A stretch of 64,000 bases of DNA from Streptomyces sp. NBC_01116 (GCF_041435495.1 NZ_CP108644.1:5069501-5133500), one strand, 5' to 3'. Positions 18,279-26,876 are shown, counted from the first letter of the stretch. The notes: generated by a model not told the origin, from the letters alone. Numbers and translations are program-made.

Positions 18279-19565
18279 ATGAATCACTCGCGGAAAGTCG
18301 ATCAGGACGACATCGTCCGAGCGCGGAACGTGCTGCTCGCGTCGGGACGCCGCACTCCGGGCGAGGAGGTCGACGCCTACCGGGTGCTCGCCCGGGTCAG
18401 CCCCGCATCGTATCTACCGCTCCTGGCCAGGGCGCTTCAACGTCTCTGCTACGACACCGGGTCCGGCACCCGGCACGCGTCCGCCCCGGAGCTGTGCGAG
18501 GAGGCGGTGGCCGTGGCGCGGCGCATCGATCCGGCCGAACCCGCCCGAGCCGATGTCCTCTACCAGGCACTCGACAGCCACCGCAGGGAGCTGTACCGCC
18601 TGGGCCGACGCACGGAGGGCCTTGCCCGGTGCGCCGAGATGCTCGACATCAGCCGCGCCCGGGCCGCGTCGGCCGGCGCTCCGGTAATCAAGGGGCTCGA
18701 CGAGTGGGCTGCCGGACTTGCCGAGGAAGGCTGGTACGCCGAGGCCGCCGACGCCATGGACGAGTTGGTCGCGGCGCTCCTGCCCCAGGGGCCCCGCGGC
18801 GGGGCCCTCGCTTGGACGCTCCTGGACCGGATCGCCGCTCTCCTCGACGCCGGCCGCGTCGACGACGCGCTCGCCGCGTTCGAGGCGGCCGTCACCATGG
18901 AGGCGGCCGACGCAGCGGCGGACCGCGGCCCGATGGTCTGCCACCTCTACGCGCTCGTCGGGTACGCCCGGCTGCTCGACACCCACGGTCGGGACGAGCG
19001 AGCGGCCCTGGCACGGCACGAAGCACTCGCCGTGCTGACGGAGTTGGCCGACACCGGTGAGCGGAAGACCTGGAGCGGTTACCAACGGAGCTTCTGGGCG
19101 GCGCTGGTGACCCTCTCCGGTGCCTACGGCGACCGGTCGCCCGCGCCCGGTGAACCGCGTCCGCCTTCGGACACGGCGCCGATGCGAGGGTCGCCCCGGG
19201 CCCAGTGGCACGACGTCGACAGCCGGCAGGCCCTGCGGGCCCAGGTGGACGCCCTCGTTCCACGGGCCGCCGAGGACCCGGACCGGCACCTGGCCGATCT
19301 GGTCCGCCTGCATCGGGCCCTCACCCTCCGCACCGCCGTCTTCCAGGAGACGCGCGTGCGTCTGATCGCGGACGACGTGCGTTCCCTGTACGACGAGGGA
19401 GTGGACCTGGCCCGTCGGCTGGCTCGGCACGACCCGGCAAAGGGCCCGCGAGCGCTGGCCGGAAGACTGATCGACCGGTCGACCCTGCACGCCGTCGACC
19501 ACGCTTTCGGCCCGGCCCTCGACGACTTCCGCCAAGCCCTGACGTGCCTGGGGGAGCCCGCCTGA
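18279..19565 (+). CDS. Hypothetical alpha-helical (TPR-like) protein
   Basis: A 428-residue cytoplasmic protein that I cannot assign to a named family. It is rich in Ala, Leu, Arg and Glu, and has recurring helix pairs such as LYQALDSHRRELYRLGRRTE and LLDRIAALLDAGRVDDALAAFEAA, in the style of tetratricopeptide repeats. Residues about 285-320 are a disordered Pro/Arg/Ser linker. No signal peptide or membrane segment is seen. It could be a scaffold like the TPR regulators common in Streptomyces. It is followed by direct repeats and then the SpoIIE-type phosphatase gene on the same strand. Confidence 0.7.
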   Translation: MNHSRKVDQDDIVRARNVLLASGRRTPGEEVDAYRVLARVSPASYLPLLARALQRLCYDTGSGTRHASAPELCEEAVAVARRIDPAEPARADVLYQALDSHRRELYRLGRRTEGLARCAEMLDISRARAASAGAPVIKGLDEWAAGLAEEGWYAEAADAMDELVAALLPQGPRGGALAWTLLDRIAALLDAGRVDDALAAFEAAVTMEAADAAADRGPMVCHLYALVGYARLLDTHGRDERAALARHEALAVLTELADTGERKTWSGYQRSFWAALVTLSGAYGDRSPAPGEPRPPSDTAPMRGSPRAQWHDVDSRQALRAQVDALVPRAAEDPDRHLADLVRLHRALTLRTAVFQETRVRLIADDVRSLYDEGVDLARRLARHDPAKGPRALAGRLIDRSTLHAVDHAFGPALDDFRQALTCLGEPA

Positions 19566-19589
19566 ACCCGAGCCGGTCGGCGAGATCAA

Positions 19590-19667
19590 GAGACGAGGCG
19601 CATCAGAGACGAGACGCATGACGCCAGAGACGAGGTGCAGGAGACGAGGCGCAGGAGACGAGGTGTA
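19590..19667. repeat. Five direct copies of a 13-bp motif
   Basis: GAGACGAG(G/A)(C/T)G(C/T)A occurs at 19590, 19606, 19627, 19641 and 19655, with spacers of 1-8 bp. The array lies in the intergenic region between the helical protein and the phosphatase. Confidence 0.7.
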
Positions 19668-19821
19668 AGAGGCTCCACCGGTCCGCCGTCCCTGCCGCCG
19701 GACCCGTCGTTCACGCCTCTGCCCTTCACCGGTGGCCGGGCCCGGGTCGGCGGGTGATGCTGGTCCGGCGCGTGCCGGCTCCGATGCACCGGTGCGCCGG
19801 AGCCGGAGGGCGGGTGGAGTC

Positions 19822-22113
19822 GTGGCGGACGCCGAGACCCCGGCCGGGCCCGGAACGCCCCGGGGCGTTCCGGACCAGCTGGACGCGGACCAGCTGGACG
19901 CGGACCAGCTGGACGCGGACCAGCTGGACGCGGACCAGCTGGACGCGGACCAGCTGGACGCGGACCAGCTGGACGCGGACCAGCTGGACGCGGACCAGCT
20001 GGACGCGGACCAGCTGGACGAGGCACTGCTGGACGCGGAACTGCTGGACGAGGCACTGCTGGCGACCCTGTTCACCCAGTCGGCCGTCGGCCTGGTCGTG
20101 CTCGACCCGCAGCTCCGTCTCGTACGGGCCAACTCGCTCTTCGACGGCGTGGACACGGGGCAGTACATCGGCCGCCGGTTCACCGAGGCCTTCCGGCTCG
20201 AAGACCCGGACGGCTCCGAGCAGCTCATGAAGCGGGTGCTCGCCGGCGAAGGCCCGGTGCGCGACCGCCTCGTGCGCGGCCGGCTCCGCGAGATCCCCGG
20301 CGACCGGGAGTTCCTGGTCTCCTCCTACCGGCTCGACGGCCCCGGCGGCCCCGGCGCACCCGCCCGCGGCCTGCTGACCGCGGTCGTCGACGTCACCGAG
20401 CGCCAACGGGCCCGCGGCCGGGAAGCCGCGCTCGCCGCCGTGCGGGAGGCGGTCGGCGGCTCTCTCGACGTCGCCACCACCTGCCGCGCCTTCGCGGACG
20501 CCCTGGTGCCCGGATTCGCCGACCTCGCCGTCGTCGAGGTGGTGGACGACGTCCTGCGCGGCGCCGACCCGCCGGTGGGCCCGCTGCCGCCCGGCACCCC
20601 GCTGCGCCGCGCCGCGAGCGGCCGGTGCGACTCCGTGCGGGACACGGCGCCGGGCGAGGGGGAGGGCGGGGGCCGGGCGCGCTCGGCGGGGGCGACCCGC
20701 CACCTCCTCGCCCGTACGCCGTACGCGCTCGCCACCACCGATCTGCGGGCCCGGCTCGTCCCGCTCGGGCCCGGCACCCCGTGGCCGGCCACCGACCCCG
20801 ACGGGGCGCGCGCCGTCGCGGAGACCGGCGCGCACTCCCTGGTCGTCGTGCCCCTCACCCTGCGGGGCGCGGTCCTCGGCCTGCTCAGCCTCTACCGCTG
20901 CGGAGCATCCGAGCCCTTCGACGACGACGACCTCTCCCTCGCCGTCTCGGCGGCCACCCGGGCGTCCCTCGGCATCGACAACGCCCGCCGCTACGAGCGC
21001 GAGCACGTCATCGCCTCGACGGTCCAGCGGAGGCTGCTCCCGCAGGCCGAACGGCAGCAGGCCGCCGTCGACACCGCCCACGTCCTGCTGCCCGGCCGGG
21101 ACAGCGGCTGCTGGTTCGACACCATCGCCCTGTCCGGCGCCCGAACCGCGCTCGTCGTGGGCGGCGTCCCGGGCGAGGGCCTCCAGTCCGCCATCGCCAT
21201 GGGCCAGCTGCGTACGGTCATCCAGGCGCTGGCGGGTCTCGACCTGGAGCCGGAGGAGGTCCTCGCCCGGCTCAAGGACACCGCCGACCGCCTCGCCCAC
21301 GAACGCGCCTCCCTGCCGCCGGCCGACGCCCTCCACGACGAACCCCTCAGCGCGGGCTGCGTGTACGGGGTCTACGACCCGTTCACCCGGACCTGCACCG
21401 TCGCGCGGGCCGGGTATCCCGCGCCGCTGATCGTCGGCCCCGACGGGCGGGCCGTCGCCCTCGACGTGCCGGAGGGGCCCGGGCTCTTCTCCACCGACAG
21501 CGCTCTCTTCGCCCCCGCCACCGTCACCCTGGAGGTGGGCAGCCTCCTCGCGTTCTGCACCGCCGACCTGCTCTCCGGCGACCACGCGGCCGAACGCATC
21601 ACCGAGACCCTCGCCCGGCCGGGCCGAAGCCTCCAGCAACTGGGCGACGACATCGTGTACGCGCTGCCGGACGACACCCGCTCCGCCGGCGCGGCCCTGC
21701 TCCTGGCCCGTACGGGTACGGTCTCCGACCACCTGGTCGCCACCTGGGACCTGGCCCAGGACCGCACGACGCCCGCCACGGCCCGGGAGCTCGTGCGCGA
21801 CCGGCTCCAGGGCTGGGGGCTGGACGAGGACACCGTCGAGGCGACGGAGCTGATCGTCAGCGAGCTGGTCACCAACGCCGTCCGCTACGGCACCCCGCCG
21901 CTGCGGCTGCGCCTCCTGCTGGACTCCACGCTGACCTGCGAGGTCCACGACGGCTCCACGGCCTCCCCGCACCTGCGGCACGCCCGGACCGTCGACGAGG
22001 GCGGCCGGGGCCTGTTCATCGTCTCCCGGCTCGCCTCCCACTGGGGAGCCCGCCACGGGCCGGACGGCAAGGTGCTGTGGACCGAGCAGGAACTGCCGAG
22101 CGGCGGTTCCTGA
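19822..22113 (+). CDS. PAS-GAF-SpoIIE (PP2C) phosphatase with C-terminal HATPase domain
   Basis: A roughly 763-residue regulator that probably acts on an anti-anti-sigma pathway. In order: an N-terminal run of DQLDA repeats (about residues 18-67), a PAS-like domain (QSAVGLVVLDPQLRLVRANS, about 90-200), a GAF domain (about 210-390), a SpoIIE-type PP2C phosphatase (about 400-640) introduced by HVIASTVQRRLLPQ, and an RsbW/SpoIIAB-like kinase fold (VSELVTNAVRYGT, then EGGRGLFIVSRLA). Start GTG 19822 has GGAG only 2-3 nt upstream; GTG 19732 would add 30 residues, so the start is uncertain. The repeat tract is the striking oddity. Confidence 0.88.
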   Translation: MADAETPAGPGTPRGVPDQLDADQLDADQLDADQLDADQLDADQLDADQLDADQLDADQLDADQLDEALLDAELLDEALLATLFTQSAVGLVVLDPQLRLVRANSLFDGVDTGQYIGRRFTEAFRLEDPDGSEQLMKRVLAGEGPVRDRLVRGRLREIPGDREFLVSSYRLDGPGGPGAPARGLLTAVVDVTERQRARGREAALAAVREAVGGSLDVATTCRAFADALVPGFADLAVVEVVDDVLRGADPPVGPLPPGTPLRRAASGRCDSVRDTAPGEGEGGGRARSAGATRHLLARTPYALATTDLRARLVPLGPGTPWPATDPDGARAVAETGAHSLVVVPLTLRGAVLGLLSLYRCGASEPFDDDDLSLAVSAATRASLGIDNARRYEREHVIASTVQRRLLPQAERQQAAVDTAHVLLPGRDSGCWFDTIALSGARTALVVGGVPGEGLQSAIAMGQLRTVIQALAGLDLEPEEVLARLKDTADRLAHERASLPPADALHDEPLSAGCVYGVYDPFTRTCTVARAGYPAPLIVGPDGRAVALDVPEGPGLFSTDSALFAPATVTLEVGSLLAFCTADLLSGDHAAERITETLARPGRSLQQLGDDIVYALPDDTRSAGAALLLARTGTVSDHLVATWDLAQDRTTPATARELVRDRLQGWGLDEDTVEATELIVSELVTNAVRYGTPPLRLRLLLDSTLTCEVHDGSTASPHLRHARTVDEGGRGLFIVSRLASHWGARHGPDGKVLWTEQELPSGGS
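19873..20022 (+). repeat. 15-bp coding minisatellite (DQLDA pentapeptide)
   Basis: Nine perfect tandem copies of GACCAGCTGGACGCG plus a tenth differing only in its last codon, all in phase with the phosphatase frame. Three degenerate units follow (GCACTGCTGGACGCG and similar) and merge into the PAS domain. Loss or gain of units changes the protein by five residues without a frameshift. Confidence 0.95.
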
Positions 22114-22193
22114 CCGCTCCCGCCCCCGCCCCGGCCGGTCCGATTCCGCCACCGGGCACCCGGTGAGCGCGCCGATCGCGCAGAGTGGTCCGT

Positions 22194-22943
22194 ATGACGA
22201 ACCCCGCGGAGCCGCTGCGCTCCTTCGCCCGTACCCGTGCTTCCCTCGACGGCGAGGAGGTCACGTACTGGTGGTCCGGGGACGTGTACTCCTGGGCCCC
22301 AGACGAGCCCTACCGGCGGATCTTCGGTTTCGAGGGCCTCAACGTCTCCCGTCTGGTCCAGGACCCGGAGGCCGGGCCGGACGCGTACCGACTGCTCACC
22401 CGTGAGGCCGCGTTCTATCTGGACCCCGTCAGCCGCGAGATCCTGGAGACCTGGCAGGACCTGCCGGTGGTGCACGTCTGGAACGATCCGGCGAACCAGA
22501 AGTGGCGTCCCTTCCCGATCCCGACGACCGACCTCGGGGATCAGGTCTGCTTCAGCCTGGAGATCCCGCTCGCCTACCCGTCGCCGCTGCCGGTGGCCGA
22601 GTACCCGGTGCATTCGGCGGGCGACACGTACAAGGCCCTGGAGCTCTTCCAGTTCTTCGCCGACCGCGCCGACCTGGCGGGCCCGTCGCCCAGTGTCCCG
22701 GCCACCATGTCGTGGAGCCGGATGTCCCCGTGGCTCCCGTGGATGGCCCGGGGGCAGCGGCCCGGCGGTCTCACCTTCCACTGCCGGGGCCGCAAGCTCG
22801 GCGCGTACGCCGAGGTCCCCGAGCGCACCCGCGCCCACATCGCCGCCCACCACCCGGAGTTCTCCCACGCCCCGGAGAAGTGGAGCGAGCCGAACGAGAC
22901 CAGCTGGACCTACTTCCGCAGGCTCGACCCGCCCCGGGGCTGA
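22194..22943 (+). CDS. DUF1838-like protein
   Basis: A 249-residue soluble protein rich in Trp, Tyr and Pro, resembling the DUF1838 family (as recalled; unverified). Recognisable features are EEVTYWWSGDVYSWAPDEPYR near the start, FEGLNVSRLV, and a C-terminal HPEFSHAPEKW segment. It has no signal peptide or membrane helix. No catalytic residues can be named. ATG 22194 is preferred over GTG 22185 in the same frame; neither has a clear ribosome site. It is convergent with the RTX-like gene across a perfect palindromic terminator. Confidence 0.6.
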   Translation: MTNPAEPLRSFARTRASLDGEEVTYWWSGDVYSWAPDEPYRRIFGFEGLNVSRLVQDPEAGPDAYRLLTREAAFYLDPVSREILETWQDLPVVHVWNDPANQKWRPFPIPTTDLGDQVCFSLEIPLAYPSPLPVAEYPVHSAGDTYKALELFQFFADRADLAGPSPSVPATMSWSRMSPWLPWMARGQRPGGLTFHCRGRKLGAYAEVPERTRAHIAAHHPEFSHAPEKWSEPNETSWTYFRRLDPPRG

Positions 22944-22967
22944 GGGTCACGGGGCGCCCCGTGACCC
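22944..22967. terminator. Shared convergent terminator
   Basis: A perfect 24-bp palindrome of the form GGGTCACGGGGC/GCCCCGTGACCC directly after the plus-strand stop and 11 bp before the end of the minus-strand gene. Its symmetry suits bidirectional termination. Confidence 0.8.
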
Positions 22968-22977
22968 CCGGCGCCGC

Positions 22978-23787
22978 CTACCGGAGAACGATGTTCCGGC
23001 CGGGGCCGCCGTCGACGCTGTCCTTGCCGGGGCCTCCGACGATCAGGTCGTTCCCGTCCTCGCCGTGCACCATGTCGTCGCCGGTGCCGCCGAGCAGGAT
23101 GTCGTCGCCCTCGCCGCCCATGACGTGGTCGTCGCCCGCGCCCGCGTACACGACGTCGTTGCCGTCGTACGCCTCGATCATGTCGTCGCCCCGTCCGCCC
23201 CACAGCCGCTGGTCGCCGTCGACGGCCATCAGGTGGTCCATGCCGTCGCCGCCGTCCAGGACCACGCGTCCCATGACCATGTCGTTCCCCGCGTCGCCCC
23301 GCACCGTGTGCGCGGTGTGCGCGTGCAGCATGTCGTCGCCGGGGCCGCCGCTGACGGTCGCGACCCCGGGGTCGCTGGTGGCGATCTCGTCGTCGCCGTC
23401 GCCGAGGAAGACGTCGATCCGGTCCGGCCGGGAGCTGTCGGTGGGCAGTTCGCAGACGACGTAGGTCTCGTCGCCGGGGGTGAGGTAGGTGCAGTGGTCG
23501 CCGGGTACGAGCGGGACCGCGTCGCGGAAGCCGATCCGCCGTACTCCGTCGCCCCGGTCCATGGGCACCACGTGGAGGTCGTTCACCTGGCCCGCGCCCG
23601 CGGTGAAGGTGATCGACTGCTTCGCCCAGTCGGCGCCGACGCGGGACTTCGCCGCGGTGCCCGTGGGGCCGCCGATCGCCGTGGGGCCGCCGATCGCCGG
23701 GGAGGCGGCGAGTGCCGGGGAGGCGGCGAGGCCGGTGGTGAGCAGGGCCACGGCGGCCGCGCGGGCGGTGAGTCGGTGTCGGATCAT
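22978..23787 (-). CDS. Secreted RTX-like calcium-binding repeat protein
   Basis: A 269-residue exported protein. Residues 1-28 form a signal peptide (RAAAVALLTTGLAASPALA). The central part (about 50-135) has no named domain. From about residue 140 there are nonapeptide repeats of the haemolysin type, GGxGxDxhx, for example GGPGDDMLH, GGRGDDMIE, GAGDDHVM, GGEGDDILL, GGTGDDMVH and GEDGNDLIV, which form calcium-bound parallel beta-rolls. Several repeats have Met or His in the last position. It is too short for a toxin and is more likely a surface or extracellular beta-roll protein of unknown role. Confidence 0.82.
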   Translation of the reverse strand: MIRHRLTARAAAVALLTTGLAASPALAASPAIGGPTAIGGPTGTAAKSRVGADWAKQSITFTAGAGQVNDLHVVPMDRGDGVRRIGFRDAVPLVPGDHCTYLTPGDETYVVCELPTDSSRPDRIDVFLGDGDDEIATSDPGVATVSGGPGDDMLHAHTAHTVRGDAGNDMVMGRVVLDGGDGMDHLMAVDGDQRLWGGRGDDMIEAYDGNDVVYAGAGDDHVMGGEGDDILLGGTGDDMVHGEDGNDLIVGGPGKDSVDGGPGRNIVLR

Positions 23788-23947
23788 GGGACCTCATCTC
23801 GATGGGCGGCCGGTGGGTCGGCCTGCTGGCGGGGGCCTGCCCGGGGCGCCGGCGACCGCGGTCGCGAGGGCGGCTTCCTCGCGGCCGCGACCGGCGCGCT
23901 CCGGTACCCCGGACAGGCTCTGTTCGTCCCGGCGGGGCCGGGCGGGT

Positions 23948-24060
23948 GCGGTACCGCGTCAGCTCACGTGCACGCGGTACCGCGTCAGCTCCACGTTCGC
24001 GTGGTGCCGTGTCAGCTCCACGTCCACGCGGTGCCGCGTCAGCTCACGTTCACGTCCACG
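23948..24060. repeat. Tandem 26-27-bp repeats extending from the 3' end of the LPMO gene
   Basis: Four units beginning GCGGT(A/G)CCGCGTCAGCTC occur at 23948, 23974, 24001 (GTGGTGCCGTG variant) and 24028. The fourth contains the LPMO stop codon and its last codons, so the array looks like tandem duplication of the gene's 3' end. The rest of 23788-24038 shows nothing else recognisable. Confidence 0.85.
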
Positions 24061-24554
24061 CAGGCGTAGAAGGCGTTGGCCGTGTCGGCGATGTTCCACA
24101 CGGCCAGGACCTTCTGCTTGCCGGACAGGCTGCCGAAGCTGACCTGGTGGGTGACGGTCTCGCCCGGCCGGGCGCCGCCGTCGTTGAACTCCGCGATCTT
24201 GCGGCCGCCCGCGTAGTACTGCCAGGTGCTGGTGGCGTGCCGTGCCGTCAGCCGCCAGTTGAAGCTGGTCGTCCGGCCGACCGGGGTGACCTTCCAGCCC
24301 TTGCTGTCATTGTTGAGCTCGGCGAAGCCGGCGTTCCCTCCGCTGCAACTCGACAGCCCCTTGGGGCCCTCGACGCTCTGCGGCTCGTACTTGATGGCGC
24401 CGCAGGAGACCGTTCCGGCGGCGCACTGGGCCTGTCGGCTGGGGGGCGACGAGATGTAGCCGTGTGCGCTCGCGTTGCCCGCGGGCAACGTGACGGCCAG
24501 GAGCGGGGCGATGCCCGCGCCGATGGCGACGGCTAAGAGCCTCTTGCTTTTCAT
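24039..24554 (-). CDS. Secreted lytic polysaccharide monooxygenase (AA10), probably chitin-active
   Basis: A 171-residue copper enzyme that cleaves chitin or cellulose oxidatively. Residues 1-30 are a signal peptide ending in ASA, so the mature protein starts with His31 in HGYISSPPSRQ, the first ligand of the copper histidine brace; His106 (LTARHATSTW) is the likely second. The end NAFYACVDVNV carries the axial Phe region. Two cysteine pairs are plausible. It has a single domain without a carbohydrate-binding module. GGAG lies 5 nt before the ATG. A perfect DasR-type operator lies 117 bp upstream, which points to chitin/GlcNAc control. Confidence 0.95.
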   Translation of the reverse strand: MKSKRLLAVAIGAGIAPLLAVTLPAGNASAHGYISSPPSRQAQCAAGTVSCGAIKYEPQSVEGPKGLSSCSGGNAGFAELNNDSKGWKVTPVGRTTSFNWRLTARHATSTWQYYAGGRKIAEFNDGGARPGETVTHQVSFGSLSGKQKVLAVWNIADTANAFYACVDVNVS

Positions 24555-24670
24555 GACAACTCCTCTGTGGGGGTCCGTGCTCGCCCGCACGAGACGGGGC
24601 AAGCATGCGCATGTCAAGCAGCTATGCCGTGACGGTGGGGCTGTCGCGGCTAGCGACGGAAGCGTACCGC

Positions 24671-24688
24671 GCTTGGTCTAGACCAAGC
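24671..24688. promoter_or_regulatory. DasR-responsive element (dre-like operator)
   Basis: GCTTGGTCTAGACCAAGC is a perfect 18-bp palindrome containing the core TGGTCTAGACCA, the known consensus of the GlcNAc-sensing GntR regulator DasR. It lies between the HAD gene end and the LPMO start, so the LPMO gene is the likely target. Confidence 0.85.
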
Positions 24689-24717
24689 TAGTGCCCGGGT
24701 GCGATCCCCGTACCCGG

Positions 24718-25569
24718 CTACCGGGCGTCCGCCGTGCCGAACAGCCGCTCCAGGACCACCGCGACCCCGTCCTCCGCGTTCGACAGGGTCACCTCGTCGG
24801 CCGCCGCGCGCAGCTCCGGATGCGCGTTGCCCATGGCCACCCGGTGGCCCGAACCGGCGAACATCGGCAGGTCGTTGGGCATGTCGCCGAACGCGACGAT
24901 CCGCTCCGCCCCGATCCCCAGCAGCCCGGCGGCCACCGCCAGCCCCGTGCCCTTGTCCACTCCGCGCGGGGCCAGCTCCACCGTCCCGGGACCCGCCATC
25001 GTCACCGACGCCAGATCACCCACGGCCCCGCGCGCCGCCGAGGCCAGCGCGTCGTCGCCCAGGTCGGGGTGGCGCACCAGCACCTTGATCACGGGCCGCT
25101 CCCACAACGCGGCCCGCGAGTCCACGCGTTGGGCGGGAAGCGTCGGGTTCGGCATCCGGTACCCGGCCTCGATCAGCGTCACCCCGTCCACGCCGTCCTG
25201 GTCCACGGCGGCGAACACGGCCCCGACCTCGGCCTCGATCTTCCCGAGCGCGGTGTCGGCGGCCTCCCGGTCCAGGGCGACGGACCGCAGCAGCCGCCCG
25301 CCGCCCGCCCCGGCCTCGTACAGCTGGGTGCCCTGCCCGCAGACGACGAGCCCGGTGTACGCCAGATCGGCGAGCAACGCCCGTATCCCGGGCACGGGCC
25401 GCCCGGTGACGACCAGGTGGCGGGCTCCGGCGGAGGCGGCGAGGGCGAGCGCGCGTCGGGACCGGGCGCTCACGGTGTCGTCCGGACGCAGAAGGGTGCC
25501 GTCCAGGTCCGTGGCGACGAGGGCATGGGCGGGGGGCGTGCCGGTGGCGTATGCGGGTGGCGTGGGCAT
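24718..25569 (-). CDS. HAD-superfamily (Cof-type) hydrolase
   Basis: A 283-residue phosphatase-like protein. Motif I is DLDGTLL at residues 21-27 with the nucleophilic aspartate, motif II is in VVTGRP near residue 53, motif III's lysine lies in the GVDKGTGL region, and the acidic motif IV is FGDMPNDLPMF near 225. This order, with a cap between motifs II and III, is that of class IIB (Cof) sugar-phosphate phosphatases. The first 15 residues are Pro/Ala-rich and possibly over-extended. The substrate is unknown. It is co-oriented with the LPMO gene but separated from it by the DasR site. Confidence 0.88.
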   Translation of the reverse strand: MPTPPAYATGTPPAHALVATDLDGTLLRPDDTVSARSRRALALAASAGARHLVVTGRPVPGIRALLADLAYTGLVVCGQGTQLYEAGAGGGRLLRSVALDREAADTALGKIEAEVGAVFAAVDQDGVDGVTLIEAGYRMPNPTLPAQRVDSRAALWERPVIKVLVRHPDLGDDALASAARGAVGDLASVTMAGPGTVELAPRGVDKGTGLAVAAGLLGIGAERIVAFGDMPNDLPMFAGSGHRVAMGNAHPELRAAADEVTLSNAEDGVAVVLERLFGTADAR

Positions 25570-25864
25570 GGGCCCCAGCCTAGAAGGCCCCGAACGGCCG
25601 CTTGCCCACCGGAGACGGATCGGGTATGGGTGCCCCTCGTCGCGAGGTTGATGCCCCCTCCGCGAGGGTCGGCGAGAGGGGACGGCAACGGGAAGGCGAG
25701 CCGAGATGCGGGAGCCGTGGCCGTGTGAACAATCGGACGAGGGGGGTGTAACGAGAGGCGACGCTCACCGCCGCGCTCCGGCCGGCGGTGGGACGGAGAG
25801 CCTCCTGGCCCGCCGTGCCGCGGTCGGGCTGCCGCACATCCGAAGAGTCTCGGAGAGGTACGCC

Positions 25865-26692
25865 ATGCCGGTCATCACCACCCGTGACGGTGTCGACATC
25901 TTCTACAAGGACTGGGGCCGTGGCCGGCCCGTGGTCTTCATCCACGGCTGGCCGCTGAACGGCGACGCCTGGCAGGACCAGCTCAAAGCCGTCGCCGACG
26001 CGGGCTACCGCGGGATCGCCCACGACCGCCGCGGTCACGGCCGCTCCACGCCGGTGTACGACGGGTACGACTTCGACACCTTCGCGGACGACCTTAACGA
26101 CCTGATCACCCAGCTCGACCTGCGGGACGTGACCCTGGTGGCCCACTCGATGGGCGGTGGTGAGCTGGCCCGCTACATCGGCCGCCACGGCACCGGCCGG
26201 ATCGCGTCGGCCGTCCTGCTGTCCGCGATCCCCCCGCTGATGCTCCAGGGCCCCGACAGCCCCGAGGGGGTGCCGCAGTCGGTCTTCGACGGCATCAAGG
26301 ACGGCATCCTCACCGAACGCTCGCAGTTCTGGAAGGACACCGCGGTCGGCTTCTTCGGCGCCAACCGGGACGGCAACAAGGTCACGCAGGGCAACAAGGA
26401 CGCCTTCTGGTACATGGCCATGGCCCAGACCATCGAGGGCGGCGTCGACTGCGTGGACGCCTTCGCGTCGACGGATTTCCACGAGGACCTGAAGAAGTTC
26501 GACGTGCCGACCCTGGTGGTGCACGGCGACGACGATCAGGTCGTCCCGATCGACGCGACCGGCCGCAAGTCCGCGAAGCTCATCCCGAACGCCACGCTCA
26601 AGGTGTACGAGGGCGGCTCCCACGGTATCGCCCTGGTGCCCGGCGACAAGGAGAGGTTCAACCAGGATCTGCTGGACTTCCTCAAGGGCTGA
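25865..26692 (+). CDS. Alpha/beta hydrolase (non-heme chloroperoxidase-like)
   Basis: A 275-residue alpha/beta hydrolase close in layout to cofactor-free haloperoxidases/esterases. The oxyanion loop is FIHGWPLNGDAW, the nucleophile elbow is AHSMGGGELARY with Ser near residue 95, the acid is in GDDDQVVPID near 221, and the histidine is in GGSHGIAL near 252. It is cytosolic, with no signal peptide. Most such enzymes are esterases in vivo, and the halogenation activity is a side reaction. GGAGAGG lies about 6 nt before the ATG. A 16-bp-stem terminator follows at 26738. Confidence 0.9.
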   Translation: MPVITTRDGVDIFYKDWGRGRPVVFIHGWPLNGDAWQDQLKAVADAGYRGIAHDRRGHGRSTPVYDGYDFDTFADDLNDLITQLDLRDVTLVAHSMGGGELARYIGRHGTGRIASAVLLSAIPPLMLQGPDSPEGVPQSVFDGIKDGILTERSQFWKDTAVGFFGANRDGNKVTQGNKDAFWYMAMAQTIEGGVDCVDAFASTDFHEDLKKFDVPTLVVHGDDDQVVPIDATGRKSAKLIPNATLKVYEGGSHGIALVPGDKERFNQDLLDFLKG

Positions 26693-26737
26693 TCCCGGCA
26701 GCTCCTGTCCCGCCTGCCCGCGGGGTACGAGTCCGGG

Positions 26738-26773
26738 CGACGACCCCACCGTGCCCGCACGGTGGGGTCGTCG
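26738..26773 (+). terminator. Terminator after the alpha/beta hydrolase
   Basis: A perfect 16-bp stem (CGACGACCCCACCGTG with its complement) around a CCCG loop, 45 bp after the stop. The inner ten base pairs, CCCCACCGTG, are the same as in the terminator at 33866-33901. Three copies of the octamer CGAGGGGG follow at 26851-26874, just before the acdS stop. Confidence 0.85.
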
Positions 26774-26876
26774 CCGCTCGGGGTGGCCCGGACGGCGTTC
26801 TCGGGCCCGGGGCGCCCTTGCCGAGGAGGAGGACGATCGCGCCCCGCGGGCGAGGGGGCGAGGGGGCGAGGGGGCG

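Noticed and set aside
19873..20022. CRISPR array
   Set aside because: The repeats are 15 bp, contiguous without spacers, and in frame with a gene; no cas genes are nearby.
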